64,000 nt of DNA from Pseudomonas sp. RIT-PI-q (GCF_001297125.1 NZ_LHPC01000040.1:124001-188000); one strand, 5' to 3'. Shown: positions 49,813 through 59,660, numbered from the stretch's first letter. The notes: generated by a model from the letters alone, not told the origin. A program made the numbers and translations.

Positions 49813-50910
49813 TTACGAAAGGCTGGTCATGTAGTCGTTGTAACCGAACTCGCGAACCACCTCGACACTACCATCGAGTTGTTTCACTACGATGGACGGC
49901 ATTTTCAAGCCATTGAACCAATTCTTCTTGACCATGGTGTAACCCGCCGCGTCGACGAACGACAACCGGTCGCCGATGGCCAGTGGACGGCTGAATTGAT
50001 ACTCACCGAAAATGTCACCGGCCAGGCAGGATTTGCCGCAGACCATGTAGGTGTGCTCGCCTTCACTAGGCGCCAGCTTGGCGTTCAGGCGATAGATCAG
50101 CAGATCGAGCATGTGCGCTTCGATGGAGCTGTCGACGACGGCCAGGTGTTTGCCGTTGTAGAGGGTATCGAGCACGGTGACTTCCAGCGACGCGCTCTGA
50201 GTGATGGCCGCTTCGCCCGGTTCCAGGTAGACCTGCACGCCGTACTTCTGCGAGAAAGCCTTGAGCCGCGCGCAGAAGGCGTCGAGCGCGTAGCCTTCAC
50301 CGGTGAAGTGAATGCCGCCGCCGAGGCTGACCCACTCGACCTTGTGCAGCAGATGACCGAAACGCTCTTCGATGGTGCACAGCATCTGGTCGAACAGGCC
50401 GAAGTCGTCGTTCTCGCAGTTGTTGTGGAACATGAAGCCAGAGATCTGCTCGATGACCTGCTCGATCTTCTCCGGGTCCCACTCGCCCAGACGGCTGAAC
50501 GGCCGCGCCGGGTCGGCCAGCAGGTAATCCGAGCTGCTGACTTGCGGATTGACCCGCAGACCGCGCACCTTGCCTGCTGAAGCCTCGGTGTAGCGCTGCA
50601 ACTGGCCGATGGAGTTGAAGATGATCTTGTCGCAGTTGGCGAGCATCTCTTCGATTTCATCGTCGGCCCAGGCCACGCTGTAGGCGTGAGTTTCACCAGC
50701 GAACTTCTGTCGACCGAGTTTGAGCTCATAGAGCGACGACGACGTGGTGCCGTCCATGTATTGCTGCATCAGGTCGAACACCGACCAGGTGGCGAAGCAC
50801 TTGAGTGCCAGCAGGGCCTTGGCCCCGGACTGTTCGCGCACATAGGCAATCTTTTTCAGATTGACCAGCAGCTTCTGTTTATCGATGAGGTAGTACGGCG
50901 TTTTGATCAT
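49813..50910 (-). CDS. nspC: Carboxynorspermidine (carboxyspermidine) decarboxylase
   Basis: The 365-residue PLP enzyme has the alanine-racemase-fold pattern with the Schiff-base Lys in LLALKCFATW (about 37), a phosphate-binding Gly stretch VSLGGGIHFTG, and the catalytic Cys segment MVCGKSCLAGDIFGEY near the C-terminus. It decarboxylates carboxy(nor)spermidine to (nor)spermidine. ATG at 50910 is preferred because a GGAGGCGCC ribosome-binding stretch is upstream and the family N-terminus starts IKTPYYLID. It is the promoter-proximal gene of the two-gene operon. The following 589 bp (50911-51499) hold no supported gene. Confidence 0.92.
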   Translation of the reverse strand: MIKTPYYLIDKQKLLVNLKKIAYVREQSGAKALLALKCFATWSVFDLMQQYMDGTTSSSLYELKLGRQKFAGETHAYSVAWADDEIEEMLANCDKIIFNSIGQLQRYTEASAGKVRGLRVNPQVSSSDYLLADPARPFSRLGEWDPEKIEQVIEQISGFMFHNNCENDDFGLFDQMLCTIEERFGHLLHKVEWVSLGGGIHFTGEGYALDAFCARLKAFSQKYGVQVYLEPGEAAITQSASLEVTVLDTLYNGKHLAVVDSSIEAHMLDLLIYRLNAKLAPSEGEHTYMVCGKSCLAGDIFGEYQFSRPLAIGDRLSFVDAAGYTMVKKNWFNGLKMPSIVVKQLDGSVEVVREFGYNDYMTSLS

Positions 50911-51499
50911 TTCGAGGCGCCTCCGGCAAGGCCAGCCAAAAAAGGATGCGCATTGTGCCTTCACTTGCTCCATATCGAAAGAGCAGAACGCACAGTTTGC
51001 CGAGTCTACGCCTTGTGTTGTTTCAAGTTTGAGTGCGATGCGCCTGATGGCGTGGATGCCAAGGCATCGCGGGGGCAGAAAGCAGAATGCTTTCAGCCGG
51101 AAAGATTACACCGCCATTAATAGAAGCCGGGTGCCCACCCTGACCAGTTGCTGGCCATTCAGAATCCATCTGAAACACACCTGGCCGGGCAAGCGATACT
51201 GACTTTACCCAGAGCCGCGCCGAGTGTCCTGAACACAACGCTGAACAAAACTAACATCGAGCCTGCCGATAGGCCTGTCACCGGACGGACACGAAAGTGT
51301 TTTATTGTTCTTCAAGCATCCGCTTATCACCATTCGTCGCCTACCAAAACCTGGCGCCCAATACCCGCGTATGTCTGGCTTAAGGATTGCACAGGACGCT
51401 CCTGCCAGCCCCGGAACGACGTAATTCTGACGCGGCGGCATTCTAATTAACGCTTAAGGACTCCAGCGATAAGCTTGGTCAGTCACCGGGAGATGTAAC

Positions 51500-51703
51500 G
51501 TGTCAACGCTCAATGAAATCGCAGCGAATCACGCGAGAATGGTTATGGCAAAGGCAGAAGAGTCGGCCGAACTGAGGGAGCGACAGCTGCAAATTGTGGG
51601 CAGTCTGGAAGTCCCCTCCATTGATGCGCAACACATGCCACTGCACCTCATCGCCGGCGCGCAGGACAACCATCTTGGTCAAGCGACTGCCTACCTGATC
51701 TGA
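51500..51703 (+). CDS. Small hypothetical protein, 67 residues
   Basis: The family is not recognised. It starts with GTG, with GGGAG seven bases upstream. The N-terminal half is a charged helix (AKAEESAELRERQLQIVG) and there is no signal peptide. Coding status rests mainly on the good ribosome-binding site and the helical pattern. Confidence 0.45.
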   Translation: MSTLNEIAANHARMVMAKAEESAELRERQLQIVGSLEVPSIDAQHMPLHLIAGAQDNHLGQATAYLI

Positions 51704-51832
51704 CTGCGTTTGAGTTGAGCGTCAATACATCGCGCAAGGTCGGATTCGTCGGAGTTGATTGGTCAACGGGGAGTCGACTCTGGCGCTTTTGGGACTGGAT
51801 GATGGGTGAAGTGTCGCTGCGGGCATGCGTCG

Positions 51833-51943
51833 CTACATCATCCACTTCAAGAGAACATGAGAGGCAATCCATGGCGATGCCTGGGCCACACCCCATCCAA
51901 TCAGGCAGCAAATGAAAAGGTAAGCCGCAACAAATCTGATCAT
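51833..51943 (-). CDS. 36-residue single-pass membrane peptide
   Basis: The family is not recognised. The sequence starts MIRFVAAYLFICCLIGWGV, one strongly hydrophobic helix (about 3-20) with a positively charged N-terminus, and could be a membrane peptide or an uncleaved signal. GGGGAGG lies six bases upstream of the ATG, one of the best ribosome-binding sites in the window. It is too short for most gene finders. Confidence 0.5.
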   Translation of the reverse strand: MIRFVAAYLFICCLIGWGVAQASPWIASHVLLKWMM

Positions 51944-52166
51944 CGTCCGCCTCCCCATCACATTCACCCCGCCCTGCACACTTTTAGAAAATTGAAGATT
52001 TCGAGCAAATTTTCGCGAAACGACCGCCCTGTCGGACGGTCGATGGCCCGTAGTGCTTGGACGTATTTCGCTGTCCACAGTTCAATGTCCCGAAGGGCCA
52101 GGCTTTCCAGCCCTTCAAACAGGCGCCTGATGATCTACGCTGAAAATTCAACGTGAGGATCTGGCC

Positions 52167-52886
52167 ATGTGCGGAAGGCTTTCACAGTACCGAGGCATTC
52201 ACGATTTCGTGGCAGTGCTGAGCATTCCCGACGCGCTGATCAATAACGCCGGTGATCAGCCATTCGAGCGCTACAACGCGGCGCCGACGACGCAACTCGC
52301 CCTCTTCCACCAGGAAGGCAACGTGTTGCACGCCGACAATGTGCGCTGGGGATGGCGGCCGCACTGGGCCAAGGACCGAGCCGCGCCGATCAATGCCAGG
52401 GTCGAGAAAGTCGCCCACGGCCCATTCTTCAACGCGATCTGGCCGAACCGGGCGATCATTGCGATCGACAACTGGTTTGAATGGGTGGATGAAGGCGGAC
52501 CGAAGAAACAGCCCTACCTGATTCGCCGGCGGGATCGCGCACCGATCCTTTGCGCGGCGATCGGCCAATACCCCACCGCCGGGCATGGACCGGGTGAGCA
52601 TGATGGTTTCGTCATCATTACCGCCGACAGTGCGGGCGGCATGGTGGACATCCATGACCGTCGGCCGGTGGCGCTTGCCTCCGAGTTGGGCCGCGAATGG
52701 CTGGACCCGGCGACACCCGGGCAGCGTGCCGAACAGCTGGTACTGTTCCAGGGAGAGCCGAGCGAGGCATTCGAGTGGTTCAAGGTCGATCGGGCCGTGG
52801 GCAACGTGCGCAACCAGGGGGTCGAACTGATTGAGCCGATCAGTGAAGTCGTGGTCGCGGGCGCAGGCTTCGTGAACAACGGATAA
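52167..52886 (+). CDS. SRAP family protein (YedK/HMCES), abasic-site DNA-protein crosslinker
   Basis: The 239-residue protein begins MCGRLSQY, so Cys2 becomes the N-terminal nucleophile after Met removal and can form a thiazolidine crosslink with abasic sites in single-stranded DNA. Other active-site positions are Asn in PINARVEK, Glu in NWFEWVDEG and His in DIHDRRPV. It shields replication forks from abasic damage. It is encoded alone, with the SOS mutasome 30 kb away, so no operon link is implied. Confidence 0.93.
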   Translation: MCGRLSQYRGIHDFVAVLSIPDALINNAGDQPFERYNAAPTTQLALFHQEGNVLHADNVRWGWRPHWAKDRAAPINARVEKVAHGPFFNAIWPNRAIIAIDNWFEWVDEGGPKKQPYLIRRRDRAPILCAAIGQYPTAGHGPGEHDGFVIITADSAGGMVDIHDRRPVALASELGREWLDPATPGQRAEQLVLFQGEPSEAFEWFKVDRAVGNVRNQGVELIEPISEVVVAGAGFVNNG

Positions 52887-52978
52887 TCAGCGTCGGCGCT
52901 GACAGCGATATCGTCATGAACAAGGGCCACTCTGGTCTGACGGGTTATGCGCGACGGGATGAAGCACGAGGTGACGCC

Positions 52979-53122
52979 ATGCTCCTGAAAGGTATTTTTC
53001 TCTACTGGCCACTGCTGTCGATCATGATCGTCGCCGTGCTGTGTCGACTCGTTCACAACGCCAAACTCGCCGACCGGGCAGTTGAAAAAACAGTGATGAT
53101 TCAGGATGCTTTTTATGCCTGA
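52979..53122 (+). CDS. 47-residue single-pass membrane protein
   Basis: The family is not recognised. MLLKGIFLYWPLLSIMIVA is one transmembrane helix, followed by a charged tail (RLVHNAKLADRAVEKTV). ATG at 52979 has GAGGTG seven bases upstream; an open frame extends upstream to 52916 without a good site. It is on the same strand as the SRAP gene and may share its transcript. Confidence 0.5.
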   Translation: MLLKGIFLYWPLLSIMIVAVLCRLVHNAKLADRAVEKTVMIQDAFYA

Positions 53123-53187
53123 AATCCGATCAGCAAAACACCGAAGCCCCTGTGGGTGGTAATACACAAATCTGACACGACACCGAA

Positions 53188-53322
53188 CCTGTAGCAGCTG
53201 GCGAAGCCTGCGTTCGGCTGCGAAGCAGTCGTGAAATCAGACCATACGGTGTGTCAGACCCACCCGACACTCAGGGTTTACGACTGCTGCGCAGCCGAAC
53301 GCAGGCTTCGCCAGCTGCTACA
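53188..53322. repeat. Long REP-like inverted repeat (CTGTAGCAGCTGGCGAAGCC family)
   Basis: This is the same family as 34152-34287, with arms CCTGTAGCAGCTGGCGAAGCCTGCGTTCGGCTGC(G/A) and the inverse. It is the only non-coding feature between the small membrane gene and the LysR gene. Confidence 0.85.
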
Positions 53323-53351
53323 TGGGGTGTGCTGCTTCCGAGGTCCGCCCT

Positions 53352-54248
53352 TCACACCAGCAGTGATTTCGCCAACTCCCGCACATGACTGCCCACCACC
53401 CGGGCCGCTTTCGACAGCGGATGTTGACGAGTAAACGCCATGGCAATGGTGCGCTTGATATCCGGGTTGATGATGCGCACGGCGTCCAGCCAGCCACGCT
53501 CCTTATCGTCCTGCACCGCAAGCAGCGGCAGTATGGTAAACGCACCGCCGGACGTGGCGACGTCCTTCATGGCATTGAGCGTATCCACTTCAATCGCCAC
53601 TTTCAGCTCGATCTGGTGCTTGCGGGCGAGTTGATCCAGGGTGGTCCTCAGGCCATTGGGTCGCGACGGCAAAATCAGCGGAAAACCCGACAACGCCTCG
53701 AAATCGATGCCGTCGCCATACGCCCCCAGACTGCCCGCCTTGCCCACCAGGTAGGTGTCGACAAGCCCCAGGGTTTCCTCGTCCCGACTATTGGAGACGC
53801 CATAGCGGTTGACCACGATAAGGTCCAGGCGCCCGGCCGCCAGTTGCTCGTCCAGATCGCCACTGAACCCTTCGACCACATGCAGGCGCACGGCCGGCGC
53901 ATGGGTTTGCAGCTCGGTGAACAGCAACGGCAGCAGCCGACGTGACATCGATGGCAACACGCCGATGTGCACGACGCCTGCCGGTATCCCCGACGACTCC
54001 TTGACCAACGTCTCCAGGCGTTCGGCCTGTTCCAGCAGCAAGCGGATTTCCGGCAGCACCAGCCGACCGAAGTCCGACAGCACCAGCCCCCGCCCGGTAC
54101 GCACAAACAGTTGATCCCCCCATTCCAGTTCCAGTTGCGCCAGTTGCCGGCTGACCAGCGACTGCGCGGTGCCCAAGGCAATGGCCGTGCGGGAAATCGA
54201 GCCCAGTTCGTCCATCAACACCACGCTTTGCAGTTGTTTGAGGTTCAT
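53352..54248 (-). CDS. LysR family transcriptional regulator
   Basis: The 298-residue regulator has a winged helix in the first 60 residues (SISRTAIALGTAQSLVSRQLAQLE) and a periplasmic-binding-protein-like effector domain (about 90-290; LPLLFTELQTHAPAVRLHV). ATG at 54248 starts the family N-terminus MNLKQLQSVV; a longer open frame to 54287 is not used. It is divergent from the acyl-CoA ligase operon across 170 bp and is its probable activator, responding to the acid substrate or its CoA ester. Confidence 0.92.
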   Translation of the reverse strand: MNLKQLQSVVLMDELGSISRTAIALGTAQSLVSRQLAQLELEWGDQLFVRTGRGLVLSDFGRLVLPEIRLLLEQAERLETLVKESSGIPAGVVHIGVLPSMSRRLLPLLFTELQTHAPAVRLHVVEGFSGDLDEQLAAGRLDLIVVNRYGVSNSRDEETLGLVDTYLVGKAGSLGAYGDGIDFEALSGFPLILPSRPNGLRTTLDQLARKHQIELKVAIEVDTLNAMKDVATSGGAFTILPLLAVQDDKERGWLDAVRIINPDIKRTIAMAFTRQHPLSKAARVVGSHVRELAKSLLV

Positions 54249-54418
54249 GGAAGGGCCAGTACCTGAAGCGGAATGAGCATGAAACATAAGCCATCCAGCA
54301 CGCTCAAGCCATCACTTTTTCGTCTACCTGATATCGCCCCTATGACACTTCCGCATGACTCCCGCGCTCCCTAGACTCGAATCAGACCTGAAGCCAAACC
54401 TCCTGAAACGAGCGCCCC

Positions 54419-56509
54419 ATGGCCCATAACAATAAAACCAGCCCGGCAGCGTCAACGCTGCTCAACCCGTCGAGTGTCGCCGTCATCGGCGCATCGGACG
54501 ATCCCAATAAAGTGGGCGGACGCCCCATTCACTACATGCTCAAGTTCGGCTACCAGGGTCGCATCCTGCCGATCAATCCCAAGCGCGACACGGTGCAAGG
54601 GCTGGCGTGCTACTCCAGTCTGAGCGCGCTGGAGGTTGTCCCCGAGGCCGCCATCATCGCGGTGTCCGGCGCCAGTGCGGTCGAAGCTATCAAGGAGTGC
54701 GCCCGAGCCGGCGTCGCCACGGCGGTGGTGATGGCTTCCGGATTTGCCGAGACCGGCGAAAGCGGTCGCCAGTTGCAGCAAGAGGTGGTGGATTACGCCC
54801 GCTTGCATGGCATGCGCCTGATCGGCCCGAACGCCCAGGGCTTCGCCAACTTCGCCACTGGCGCGGTGTTGAATTTCAGCACCATGTTCATGGAAGTGCT
54901 GCCGCAGGACGGCCCGATTGCCATCGTCAGCCAGAGCGGCGCGGCCAGCGTCATGCCCTATGCCATGTTGCGTGAGCAGGGTTATGGCGTGCGCTATCTG
55001 GTAGCCACCGGCAATGACGCTGATCTGGGCGTTTCCGAACTGGTTCGCCATTGCATCGAAGACCCGCAGATCCGCCTGATCCTAGTGTACGTGGAGAGTG
55101 TTTCCAACCCGCAAATGCTCGCGGAAGCGGCGCACCTGGCGCGGCAGAACGGTAGCCATCTCGTCCTGGTCAAGGGCGGCGTCAGCCACAAAGGCGCAGC
55201 GGCAGCGGCGTCCCACACTGGCGCGATGATCGGGCAGGACGGCGCATTGGATGCCTTTCTCGCCCGCCACGGCATCTGCCGCGCCCACGACGTGCATCAA
55301 CTGGTCAACGCCGCGTCGCTTTACCTCAATGGTTATGCGCCGGGTGCCGGGCGCACCGTGATCATGAGCCACAGCGGCGCCGTCGGCGTGTTGTGCGCAG
55401 ATGCCGCCGAGCGCGTCGGGTTGCCCTTGAGCGAACTGGCAGAACAAACCCGCGAGCGCCTGAAATCGCTTATTCCCGATTTCGCCACCGCCGCCAACCC
55501 GCTGGACCTGACCGCGGCTTTGCTGGGCAACGGCGAGATGTTCCCTCGGGTGCTGGAAGCGCTGGGTGAAGATCCGCAGGCCGACATGTTCCTGATCGGC
55601 ATGCCGGTCGCCGGCCCCGGTTACGACGGGCCGGGATTAGCGCAAACCACCGCAGGTTTCATGCGGCGTACCGGCAAAACAGTGGTCATGACGGCACCGC
55701 AAGCCGAGGTCAGGGCCCAATTCCAGAAAGAAGGTGTGCCGGTTTTTCGTCATGAAAGTGATGCCGTGGCGGCGCTCCAGCAATACGCCAGTAGCTGCCA
55801 ATGGCGCGGCGAACCGCAAACGCCACAACCGGCCGCCGCCCCATGCACCTACACCGGGCTTTTGGATGAAGCCGACAGTCTCACCCTGCTGGCCAGCGCC
55901 GGTGTGCCCGTGGTTGAACATGCGGTGTGCCACGACCCGGAAGCCGCCGCCCAAATCGCCGCCGAATTCGGTGCGCGGGTGGTGCTCAAAGGCTGCGCCG
56001 CGCAGATCCCGCATAAAAGCGAACACGCGCTGGTGCACCTCAACCTCGCCGATCCGCAGGCGGTCGCGGACGCCGCGCGACTGTGCCTTGGCACTCTGGA
56101 TCGGCTCGGTGTGCCCCACGGCCGGCTGATCGTCGCCCGCTCGGTGAAAGGGCTGCATGAATTCATGCTCGGCGTCGTCGTCGACCCGCTGTTCGGCCCG
56201 CTGGTGGCCATCGGCGAAGGCGGAACCCTGGTGGAAGTTCGCAACGACACCGTGTCCTTGCTGGCGCCGTTCAGCGTGGCCGAAGCGCTGACCGCTATCG
56301 GCAAATTGCGCATCGCTCCGGTACTCAAAGGCGTTCGCGGACAGCCTCCACTCGATGCTCTGGCACTGGCGAATGCCGCCGTTGCCCTCGGCAATTTCGC
56401 ATTGCAGCAGCGCGACCACCTGCTGAGCATCGACATCAACCCGGTCATGGTCCTGGCCGACGGCGTGGTGGCAGTGGATGCCGTCATTGAATACCGGGAG
56501 GCCTCATGA
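54419..56509 (+). CDS. ADP-forming acyl-CoA synthetase (FerA-like), fused alpha-beta
   Basis: The 696-residue ligase is arranged as CoA-binding domain (about 15-140; SSVAVIGASDDPNKVGGRPI), two succinyl-CoA-ligase-like domains with a phospho-His candidate in IMSHSGAVGVLCA (about 305-318), and a C-terminal ATP-grasp (about 480-696; DEADSLTLLASAGVPVVEHAV; RVVLKGCAAQIPHKSEHALVHL). ADP-forming ligases of this class include the FerA feruloyl-CoA synthetase of Sphingobium SYK-6 and diverse acid ligases. Most Pseudomonas hydroxycinnamate ligases (Fcs) are instead AMP-forming. The four genes that follow overlap or lie close, so it would activate an acid for the hydratase and dehydrogenase encoded next. 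Confidence 0.88.
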   Translation: MAHNNKTSPAASTLLNPSSVAVIGASDDPNKVGGRPIHYMLKFGYQGRILPINPKRDTVQGLACYSSLSALEVVPEAAIIAVSGASAVEAIKECARAGVATAVVMASGFAETGESGRQLQQEVVDYARLHGMRLIGPNAQGFANFATGAVLNFSTMFMEVLPQDGPIAIVSQSGAASVMPYAMLREQGYGVRYLVATGNDADLGVSELVRHCIEDPQIRLILVYVESVSNPQMLAEAAHLARQNGSHLVLVKGGVSHKGAAAAASHTGAMIGQDGALDAFLARHGICRAHDVHQLVNAASLYLNGYAPGAGRTVIMSHSGAVGVLCADAAERVGLPLSELAEQTRERLKSLIPDFATAANPLDLTAALLGNGEMFPRVLEALGEDPQADMFLIGMPVAGPGYDGPGLAQTTAGFMRRTGKTVVMTAPQAEVRAQFQKEGVPVFRHESDAVAALQQYASSCQWRGEPQTPQPAAAPCTYTGLLDEADSLTLLASAGVPVVEHAVCHDPEAAAQIAAEFGARVVLKGCAAQIPHKSEHALVHLNLADPQAVADAARLCLGTLDRLGVPHGRLIVARSVKGLHEFMLGVVVDPLFGPLVAIGEGGTLVEVRNDTVSLLAPFSVAEALTAIGKLRIAPVLKGVRGQPPLDALALANAAVALGNFALQQRDHLLSIDINPVMVLADGVVAVDAVIEYREAS

Positions 56510-57288
56510 GTATTACCCAGAGCGTATGGGTGGAGATCCAGGAGGGTGGCATTGCACTGGTCACCCTCAATCGCCCCGCCAGCCTGAACGCGGTCAATCA
56601 GACCTTGCGCAGCGCATTGATCGCGGCGCTGCAGCAGCTCAATCACCACCCCGAAGTGCGCGCCATCGTCCTGACCGGCGCCGGCGACCGGGCTTTTTGC
56701 GCCGGGCAGGATCTGGAAGAAGCCAGTGCCATCGAGTGGACGCAGATCGCGTCCTGGCTGACCGCGCAACGCGCCATGTATCAGGCCGTACGCGACCTGG
56801 ACAAGCCCTGCGTCGCAGCAATTAACGGCGTGGCGGCCGGGGCTGGCATGCAACTGGCGCTGTGTGCTGACTGGCGAATTGCATCGCCCGAAGCACGGAT
56901 CGGTCAGCCCGAGGTCAAGGCCGGCTTGGCCAGCATCGTCGGTTCCTACCTGATGTCGCTGCACACCAGCCTGACGCACAACACCCAGTTGTCGTTGTCC
57001 GGGGAATTGATCAGCGGCCAGCGCGCTCACGAAATCGGGCTGATCACCGAACTGGCGCACGTCGACGTGCTCGGCACCGCCCTCACCCGCGCCCGTTCCC
57101 TGGCGCAGCATCCGGCGACGGCCATCCGCCAATCCAAACAGCGCTTCCGGGCGCTCACGCAACCGGGCTTTGACGACGCCTGCACCGCAGGCATCCGCGC
57201 CCAACTCGAGTGTTACGCCAGCGGCGAACCCCAGACCACGATGCGCGCGTTTCTCGACGCCCGTGCACGCAAAGGAAACACCCCATGA
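56506..57288 (+). CDS. Enoyl-CoA hydratase/isomerase family protein (first copy)
   Basis: The 260-residue crotonase-fold protein has the oxyanion-hole segments AFCAGQDLEEAS and INGVAAGAGMQLALCADWRIA, and a possible general-base Glu in IGQPEVKAGL. It overlaps the ligase stop (ATGA) and the ALDH start. It may hydrate or cleave the CoA thioester made by the ligase. It is not the same as the second hydratase of the operon, so the two may act on different steps or on isomers. Confidence 0.9.
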   Translation: MSITQSVWVEIQEGGIALVTLNRPASLNAVNQTLRSALIAALQQLNHHPEVRAIVLTGAGDRAFCAGQDLEEASAIEWTQIASWLTAQRAMYQAVRDLDKPCVAAINGVAAGAGMQLALCADWRIASPEARIGQPEVKAGLASIVGSYLMSLHTSLTHNTQLSLSGELISGQRAHEIGLITELAHVDVLGTALTRARSLAQHPATAIRQSKQRFRALTQPGFDDACTAGIRAQLECYASGEPQTTMRAFLDARARKGNTP

Positions 57289-58724
57289 CTGACTATCGAC
57301 ATCACTTGATCGACGGCGCCTGGATGGCCGCGCAATCAGCGCAGCACACCACGGTTTATGACTCGGCTACCGAAGCGCAACTGGCAAACGTTGCTCATGG
57401 CACGAACGAGGAAATCCATCTCGCCGTTCGCGCCGCAAAAAACGCCTTCGCGGCATGGTCGACGCTGCCAGTGAACGTCCGCGCGGACTACGTACGCGCC
57501 ATCGCCGATCAGCTTGAAGAACACGTGGAACACTTGGCGGCGGGCATCGCCGCGGAAGTCGGCATGCCGCTGAAATTGTCGCAACGGATACAGGTGCAAG
57601 CGCCGCTGCTGGCATGGCGCGCAACAGCCGATCTCGCCGCGCAGTGCCTGGCGGATAGCAGCGTCGGCCACTCGACCATCACCCACGTCCCGGTCGGTGT
57701 GGTCGGCGCCATCACGCCGTGGAATTACCCGTTGAATCAGATCACCGGCAAAGTTGCGGCGGCGCTGGTTGCAGGTTGTACGGTGGTGCTCAAACCCTCA
57801 GAGTTGGCGCCCTGCACCGCTCAAGCCCTGGGTGAAGCGGCACTGGCGGCCGGTCTGCCCAAAGGCGTGCTGAACATCGTCCTGGGCGACGCCGCCACCG
57901 GCCAGGCCTTGGTCGACCACGCGGAGGTCGACATGCTGTCGTTCACCGGGTCCACCGCCGTGGGTCGGCGTATCGCCGCGTCAGCCGGCCAGGCCTTGAA
58001 GCGCGTGGCGCTGGAGCTGGGCGGTAAATCAGCGTGCATTGCCACGGCGGACGCCCCTATCGACAACGTGGTGCGTCAGGGCATCGGCTCGCGCCTCCCC
58101 AACTCGGGTCAGTCGTGCAACTCGCTGACCCGGTTACTGGTGCCGGCTGCGCTGTATGACCAGTACCGCGATTTGCTGGCGCAGGCGGTCACGCGCCTGA
58201 CCCTCGGCGATCCGCGCGATGCCGCCACGCGCATGGGGCCGCTGGTGTCGGCAGCGCATCGGGACCGCGTGCAGGCGTTCATCGTCGACAGCGAAGCCCG
58301 GGGCTACGACCTGATTGCCGGCGGCAGCAACGCCGCCCTGCCCGTCCATGGTTACTTCATCGCGCCGACAATTTTTGGACGCGTGCCGGCGCAGTCGACG
58401 CTGGCGCAACAGGAAGTGTTCGGCCCGGTCCTCAGCGTCATCACCTATGACGATGAGCAGCAAGCGATCGATATCGCCAATGGCACCGCCTACGGGCTGG
58501 CCGCTGCAGTCTGGGCGGGTAGCACCGAACATGCCCTTCACATTGCCCGGCAGTTGCGCGCCGGCCAGGTGGACGTCAACGGCGCGCCCTATAACGCCGC
58601 AGCCCCGTTCGGCGGTTTCGGTGACTCAGGGTTGGGTCGTGAAGGCGGCACCTTCGGCATTGAAGAGTTCGTTGAGCTGCGCGCGATTCAGTTGCCCGTC
58701 GCCCGTACGCAGGAGAACGCATGA
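57285..58724 (+). CDS. Aldehyde dehydrogenase
   Basis: The 479-residue NAD(P)-dependent ALDH has the cofactor and substrate segments ITPWNYPLNQ, GSTAVGRRIAA, ELGGKSAC and the catalytic Cys in NSGQSCNSLT, with Glu in LELGGKS. In this operon it would oxidise an aldehyde released after chain shortening, as vanillin dehydrogenase does in ferulate routes. The ATG at 57285 overlaps the previous stop; the longer open frame starts inside the hydratase gene. Confidence 0.93.
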   Translation: MTDYRHHLIDGAWMAAQSAQHTTVYDSATEAQLANVAHGTNEEIHLAVRAAKNAFAAWSTLPVNVRADYVRAIADQLEEHVEHLAAGIAAEVGMPLKLSQRIQVQAPLLAWRATADLAAQCLADSSVGHSTITHVPVGVVGAITPWNYPLNQITGKVAAALVAGCTVVLKPSELAPCTAQALGEAALAAGLPKGVLNIVLGDAATGQALVDHAEVDMLSFTGSTAVGRRIAASAGQALKRVALELGGKSACIATADAPIDNVVRQGIGSRLPNSGQSCNSLTRLLVPAALYDQYRDLLAQAVTRLTLGDPRDAATRMGPLVSAAHRDRVQAFIVDSEARGYDLIAGGSNAALPVHGYFIAPTIFGRVPAQSTLAQQEVFGPVLSVITYDDEQQAIDIANGTAYGLAAAVWAGSTEHALHIARQLRAGQVDVNGAPYNAAAPFGGFGDSGLGREGGTFGIEEFVELRAIQLPVARTQENA

Positions 58725-59542
58725 TGTTCAAGCAGATCGAAATCACCCGCGCCGGCGCCCAGCAGCACGTCGCCCTCGTCACGCTGATGCGTCCCGAGAA
58801 AATGAACGCCCTGACCAAAGTGATGGAACAGGAGCTGCGCGAGGCTTTCGCCCGCCTCGACCGCGACGACAGCGTGCGCGCCATCGTGCTGACCGGTAGC
58901 GGTCGCGCATTTTGCGCCGGCATGGACATCGATGAACTCGAGGTGCTGCCACCCGATGACATCAGCGAAATGGCCTGGATGCGTGCCTATGACATGAACC
59001 GTCGAGCCGATTACCAGAGCCGCTACTCGTACTTTCCGGCGGTGCGTAAACCGATTATCAGCGCAATCAACGGCGCCGCTGCCGGCCTGGGCCTGGTCCT
59101 GGCGCTGTACAGCGACATGCGCTTTGCCAGCGAATCAGCGGTGTTTTCCACCGCGTTCGCCAAGCGCGGGCTGATCGCCGAACACGGCATCGCCTACCTG
59201 CTGCCGCGCATCGTCGGTCCGGGCCATGCAGCGGACCTGCTGCTGTCATCGCGCAAGGTGACGGCGCCAGAAGCCTTGAGCATGAACCTGGTGCAACGTC
59301 TGTACCCGGCCGATCAACTGCTGGAACAAACCCTGGCCTACGCCGAAGACATCGCCCTCAACGTCTCGCCACGCTCGGTGAAGGTGATCAAGCATCAACT
59401 GGGCGAGTCACCGTTCCAGACCCTCACCGAATCGATCGCGATGGCCAACCGCGAAATGTTCCTGAGCATTCAAAGCGAAGACTTCAAGGAAGGGGTCGCG
59501 CACTTCATCGAACGACGACCGGCACGTTTCAGCGGCCGCTGA
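58721..59542 (+). CDS. Enoyl-CoA hydratase family protein (second copy)
   Basis: The 273-residue crotonase-fold protein has AFCAGMDIDELE and INGAAAGLGLVLALYSDMRFAS as oxyanion-hole stretches, and a Glu in KRGLIAEHGIAYLLPR at the general-base position. It overlaps the ALDH gene by the ATGA at 58721; a second ATG follows immediately. Compared with the first hydratase it has the Glu-His pattern found in hydratase/lyase members, so it is the better candidate for the hydration or retro-aldol step. Confidence 0.9.
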   Translation: MMFKQIEITRAGAQQHVALVTLMRPEKMNALTKVMEQELREAFARLDRDDSVRAIVLTGSGRAFCAGMDIDELEVLPPDDISEMAWMRAYDMNRRADYQSRYSYFPAVRKPIISAINGAAAGLGLVLALYSDMRFASESAVFSTAFAKRGLIAEHGIAYLLPRIVGPGHAADLLLSSRKVTAPEALSMNLVQRLYPADQLLEQTLAYAEDIALNVSPRSVKVIKHQLGESPFQTLTESIAMANREMFLSIQSEDFKEGVAHFIERRPARFSGR

Positions 59543-59660
59543 GCCTCACAAGCGCCGGCCGAACTGCGACAATCGCCAGTGGAACCTGCAATCAACGTCC
59601 GCTGGCGATGAGGCCGTACTGATACCTCGAGCACTCAATAAAAATAACAAGGAGTCAGCG

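Noticed and set aside
48484..50580. 698-codon plus-strand frame across the carboxynorspermidine genes
   Set aside because: It is antisense to two clearly recognised enzymes and its translation lacks any domain pattern.
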